Shown: in pieces, positions 4,990 through 8,216 of the stretch
How the letters are laid out: every line of letters begins with the position of its first letter
How positions within the stretch are numbered: the stretch's first letter is position 1
Notes under the pieces: model-generated
Told to the model about the DNA's origin: nothing
Databases searched by the model: none
Seen by the model: the letters and a program-made list of their open reading frames with translations, nothing else
Program-made: the position numbers and the translations under genes
Origin: JAKORR01 sp964608495
GTDB taxonomy: Bacteria; Armatimonadota; Zipacnadia; Zipacnadales; FEN-943
NCBI GenBank assembly: GCA_964608495.1
Contig: CAZSOQ010000236.1
Span: forward strand, 1 to 8,216
Length of the DNA stretch: 8,216 bases
Reading direction: 5' to 3'

Positions 4990-7900
4990 ATGGCGAAACT
5001 CCTGGTCTTGCTTGCTCTGGGCTGCTGGGTAGCCTGCTGCGCGCTGGCCGACGGCCCTGACGACTGGGTGCTCGGCTACTGGCCCTTCGACGGCACGCTC
5101 GCCGACGCCTCGGGCAAGGGGCACGACGCCTCGGGGGAGGGGATCGGGTTCGTCGAGGGGCGACAGGGCTGGGCCCTGAAGCTCAACTGGCAGAGCGTCC
5201 AGATCGCGGACGGCCCCGATCTGCGCCTCGCGCCCGGGCTGACGATTGACTGCTGGGTCTACTACGACGAGAAGCCGACGGGCTACCAGCCCATCGTCAT
5301 CAAGGACAAGGAGTACCAGCTCCGCCTGGACGACGAGCGCGAGGGCGGCGGCTTTGCCTTCTTCGTGTACCTGGACGGCTGGGAACCGCGCGTGCGGGGC
5401 ATGATGCCGCGCCCGGGAGAGTGGTACCACCTGGTCGCCACGTGGACGGGCACCGAGCTTAGCCTGGAGGTCAACGGTCAGAAAAGCGCGACCCAGCGCG
5501 TGGGCACGCCCAGCCCCACCGACAACCCGGTCCTCGTGGGCAAGGCCAATTGCCGCGTGGAGGACCTGCGGCTCGCCAATCCCAGGCTCCTGCAGCTTCG
5601 CGAGATGCAGGCGATGGTGGCCGCCGTGCCCGACGCCCGGCGCACGACCGATACCCACTTCGGCGCGGACGTCGGCTGGGAGGGCTGGAGTGCGAACTGG
5701 GGCGCCGAGATGTCCCTGCGCGACAACGTGATCTCCGCGCGCTTCCCGAACGACAACGCCCTGCTCGTGCAGCCCGGGCTGAACGTGGAAGCGGGCGACC
5801 ATACCTACGTCTGTGTGGACGTCCGCTCGCGATCCGCCCGTCTGGCCACCCTGATCTTCATCACCGACGCGGGCCACGGCGTGGCGGCGCTGCCCGTGTG
5901 GGACGTGAAGCGCACGTGCATCGTCAACCTGGCCTCTCACCCGAGCTGGCGCGGCAAGCTCAGGCTGCTGGCCCTGGGCTTCCCGGGCGCCGGGAGCCAC
6001 GAGGCCGTCATCGAGAACCTGTGGCTATCGAGCAAGCCCGAGGGCAGCCCCTTCCTCTACGTGCGCAATCTAGCGCCCACGCGCGCCATCCTGCGTGCTG
6101 GTAGTGACGAGCAGGTCGTGGCGATCGTCCGCAACCTGGGCCCCGAGGCCCGCGGCGTAAAGGCCCGGCTCGTCGCCCCGGAGGGCGTACGCATCCTCGG
6201 CGAGGCCGTCCAAACGCTCGACACCGTAGCCTGCCGGGCCACGGAGCGCTTCGAGTGGGCCCTGCGGGCGGACAAGCCTGTCGCCGGCGCGGTCGGCGTG
6301 GAGGTTTCCTCGGACGCGGGGCCCGGCAGGGGAGCGACCTTTGCCGCGGACTTCAAGCCCCCGCCGAATCTGCCCAAGGCCTCCTCCGTCCCTCGCCCGA
6401 AGCCGGCCAAATCGCCGTACCTGATGCTGATGCACTACTGCCCCCTGTGGAAGGCCGGCACCCACTACGGCTGGGAGCGCATCGAGGACTGGCCCGAGCG
6501 TAGGCCGGCCATCGGCTGGTACAACGAGGGCACGCCGGAGGTCGCGGACTGGCACATCAAGTACGCCCTCGAGCACGGCATCCAGGGGTTCATCTACTGC
6601 TGGTACCGCAGCAACTTCGGCCCGGACGTGCAGGTCTCCCTGGGTCACGCCCTGCACGACGGCATGCTCAAGGCGCGCTACCTGGACATGTTCAAGTTCA
6701 CGATCATGTGGGAGAACGGCTGCGCCAAGGGTGTCGAGTCGGTCGAGGACATGATGGACAATGTGCTGCCCTACTGGATGGAGCGCTACTTCACCCAACC
6801 CTCCTACGTGAAGATAGACAACAAGCCCCTGCTCTTCGTCTGGCGCCCGGAGCGCGTGGCCCCCGAGGTGGGCGGCTCCGAGCAGGTGAAGCGCATGTTC
6901 GATCTGATGCGCCAGGAGTGCCGCAAGCGGGGGTTCGACGGCCTGTACATCGTGGGCTGCGTGGGCAGCGCCGACGAGGGCCTGCTCACCAGGATGGCGA
7001 CCGAGGGCTGGGATGCCAGCAGCGCCTACGGCATCGCGAGCCCCTCACCGGACGAGCCGGGGGTGGACCTGGAGGGCTTCCCCGTGGTAGACCACCGCGC
7101 CAGCATGGAGGGCCAGACCGGGACGCTGCTGGCCAAGAGGGCCGTGGGCGCGCTGCCCGACATCGTGGACATCATGATGGGCTGGGACCCCAGGCCCTGG
7201 CACGGCGGGAACACGAATCTCTACCGGGCCGATCCCTCGCCGGAGAACTTCCGCGCGGCCTGCGAGCGCGCCAAGAAGATCGTTGACCAGACGCCCGGCA
7301 ACGGGCTGGACAGGCGCATCGTGGTCTTCGACAACTGGAACGAGTTCGGCGAGGGCCACTACCTGGAGCCCTGCACGGGCTTCGGCTTCGGCTTCCTGGA
7401 CGCCCTGCGGGAGGTCTTCTGTGACGAGGCCGAGCCGTGCGAGGACATCGTACCGGAGGACGTGGGCCTCGAGCCACCGGAGAGCATCTACCTGCAGCGG
7501 CGGCAGATCCTCGAGATCGGCGTGCGCAAGGAACGTCGGGTCGTGCACAACCTGCTGGCGGCGTGGGGCTTCGACGAGGACGACGAGGTGCTGGCCCGCG
7601 ACTCCTCGGCCTGCGGCTTCGACGGCTTCAAGGACCGGTTCCAGGCCGCCGAGGGGATCAGCGGCAGGGGCTTCCTGTGCGGCGCCGGTTCCGTCGCCCT
7701 GCAGTCCCACGAGCTGCTCTTCCCGCCGACCGGGATCACGGTCGAGCTGTGGATGAGGACCGACGTGGCCGGCCAGTCCGATCGCTGGATGCTGAACACG
7801 GTGGGCGCGGCCAACACCGGCTACCGCCTGGGGCTGACCGGGGGCAAGATCGGCTGGCAGATCCCCGAGAGGCCCTGGAGCCATATGCTCAACTCGCAGG

Positions 7901-8163
7901 ACCCCGTGCCGCTGGGCCGGTGGGTGCACGTCGTCGGCACGCACGACAACACGACCATGCGGCTGTACGTGGACGGGAAGCAGGTGGGCGAGCTGGAGCG
8001 GCTGGGCGCGGTCCGGCCGGCTGAGGGCAGGTTGTGCATCGGGGCCTACGGCTCGGGCGACACGGCGCATGCCTTCCAGGGCATCCTGGACGAGGTGCGG
8101 CTCTACGACCGCGCGCTGACGGCGGAGGAGGTTGCGGCCCACTACCGCGAGCACGCTCGGTGA
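4990..8163 (+). CDS. Secreted GH99-like (WbsX-type) glycosidase with LamG domains at both ends
   Basis: 1057 residues. I chose ATG 4990, not the longer upstream frame, because it begins a signal peptide (MAKLLVLLALG, likely cleavage after ALA at 18-20); GGGGGTG lies about 5 nt upstream. Domains in order: LamG/concanavalin-like 24-200 (starts WVLGYWPFDG, ends VEDLRLANPRL); jelly-roll-like about 221-350 (contains SHPSWRGKL); CARDB-like 355-455 (VAIVRNLGPEA); GH99-like barrel about 474-815; acidic linker; second LamG about 857-1050 with the usual ILDEVRLYDRAL (1032-1043). The barrel shows HGIQGFIYCWY (529-539), MWENG (573-577), YVKIDNKPLLFVWRPE (606-621) and WNEFGEGHYLEP (783-794). In that last motif E785 and E788 align with the E-x-x-E pair that catalyses hydrolysis in GH99 endo-alpha-mannosidases and mannanases. 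Many relatives are labelled WbsX glycosyltransferase, but an exported enzyme with LamG domains is more likely a hydrolase. Substrate specificity is not determinable; alpha-mannoside is a guess from the family. Confidence 0.93.
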   Translation: MAKLLVLLALGCWVACCALADGPDDWVLGYWPFDGTLADASGKGHDASGEGIGFVEGRQGWALKLNWQSVQIADGPDLRLAPGLTIDCWVYYDEKPTGYQPIVIKDKEYQLRLDDEREGGGFAFFVYLDGWEPRVRGMMPRPGEWYHLVATWTGTELSLEVNGQKSATQRVGTPSPTDNPVLVGKANCRVEDLRLANPRLLQLREMQAMVAAVPDARRTTDTHFGADVGWEGWSANWGAEMSLRDNVISARFPNDNALLVQPGLNVEAGDHTYVCVDVRSRSARLATLIFITDAGHGVAALPVWDVKRTCIVNLASHPSWRGKLRLLALGFPGAGSHEAVIENLWLSSKPEGSPFLYVRNLAPTRAILRAGSDEQVVAIVRNLGPEARGVKARLVAPEGVRILGEAVQTLDTVACRATERFEWALRADKPVAGAVGVEVSSDAGPGRGATFAADFKPPPNLPKASSVPRPKPAKSPYLMLMHYCPLWKAGTHYGWERIEDWPERRPAIGWYNEGTPEVADWHIKYALEHGIQGFIYCWYRSNFGPDVQVSLGHALHDGMLKARYLDMFKFTIMWENGCAKGVESVEDMMDNVLPYWMERYFTQPSYVKIDNKPLLFVWRPERVAPEVGGSEQVKRMFDLMRQECRKRGFDGLYIVGCVGSADEGLLTRMATEGWDASSAYGIASPSPDEPGVDLEGFPVVDHRASMEGQTGTLLAKRAVGALPDIVDIMMGWDPRPWHGGNTNLYRADPSPENFRAACERAKKIVDQTPGNGLDRRIVVFDNWNEFGEGHYLEPCTGFGFGFLDALREVFCDEAEPCEDIVPEDVGLEPPESIYLQRRQILEIGVRKERRVVHNLLAAWGFDEDDEVLARDSSACGFDGFKDRFQAAEGISGRGFLCGAGSVALQSHELLFPPTGITVELWMRTDVAGQSDRWMLNTVGAANTGYRLGLTGGKIGWQIPERPWSHMLNSQDPVPLGRWVHVVGTHDNTTMRLYVDGKQVGELERLGAVRPAEGRLCIGAYGSGDTAHAFQGILDEVRLYDRALTAEEVAAHYREHAR

Positions 8164-8196
8164 CCGCCGGGCGTGCTGGGGATTGAGGCGATGGCA

Positions 8197-8216
8197 TAGG
8201 AGCGCCCCTCGAGGGT
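8197..8216 (+). repeat. Start of a second REP-like unit at the window edge
   Basis: Thirty-three bp after the GH99-like stop codon, TAGGAGC (8197-8203) repeats the head of the intergenic REPIN-like units and is followed at once by the perfect palindrome CCCTCGAGGG (8206-8215). The first head base is A rather than G (ATAG, not GTAG). The window ends before a partner unit could be seen. Confidence 0.45.

Noticed and set aside
5023..5040. Possible lipoprotein signal because of cysteines at residues 12, 16 and 17 of the GH99-like protein
   Set aside because: None is preceded by a good lipobox (LALG-C and WVA-C lack Leu at -3 with small residues at -2 and -1), while ALA at 18-20 is a good signal peptidase I site.
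6409..7434. Naming the plus-strand enzyme a WbsX glycosyltransferase
   Set aside because: That label comes from the Pfam family name; signal peptide, LamG domains and the GH99 E-x-x-E pair fit a secreted hydrolase better.

Overview
This is a GC-rich window from a bacterial chromosome, probably a metagenome-assembled scaffold because it contains a 10-N spacer. The large exported proteins, built from LamG, jelly-roll and CARDB-like modules around glycan-active domains, together with a TPR/DUF5107-type protein, resemble what is seen in Planctomycetota, Armatimonadota, Lentisphaerota and related phyla. That placement is inference; no rRNA or phylogenetic marker is present.

Layout: (1) 3-1244 (+) is the C-terminal 413 residues of a TPR protein of the DUF5107 type, cut by the left edge. 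(2) It converges, across 61 bp, on a 1036-residue secreted protein on the minus strand (1306-4416). That protein has a signal peptide, a jelly-roll-like domain, a CARDB-like domain, a large beta region, a helical region resembling an (alpha/alpha) toroid, and a C-terminal beta domain. An assembly gap lies near its 3' end. (3) A 573-bp divergent intergenic region (4417-4989) is unusually rich in dyads and carries a compact 104-bp element of inverted GTAGGAGCC-headed hairpins around a perfect 13-bp palindrome, which looks like a REPIN (REP doublet). (4) 4990-8163 (+) encodes a 1057-residue secreted protein: LamG, jelly-roll-like, CARDB-like, GH99-like/WbsX catalytic domain with an E-x-x-E pair, then a second LamG. 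(5) The right edge starts what looks like another REP-like unit, headed TAGGAGC.

The two divergent genes share the same pair of accessory modules (jelly-roll-like, then CARDB-like) joined to different catalytic-looking domains. The simplest reading is a small glycan-degradation locus acting outside the cytoplasm, with the GH99-like enzyme possibly attacking alpha-mannose-type linkages. The substrate and the activity of the minus-strand protein cannot be read from sequence alone. The most unusual non-coding signal is the REPIN-like element, whose two outer hairpins differ by a compensatory base-pair change.
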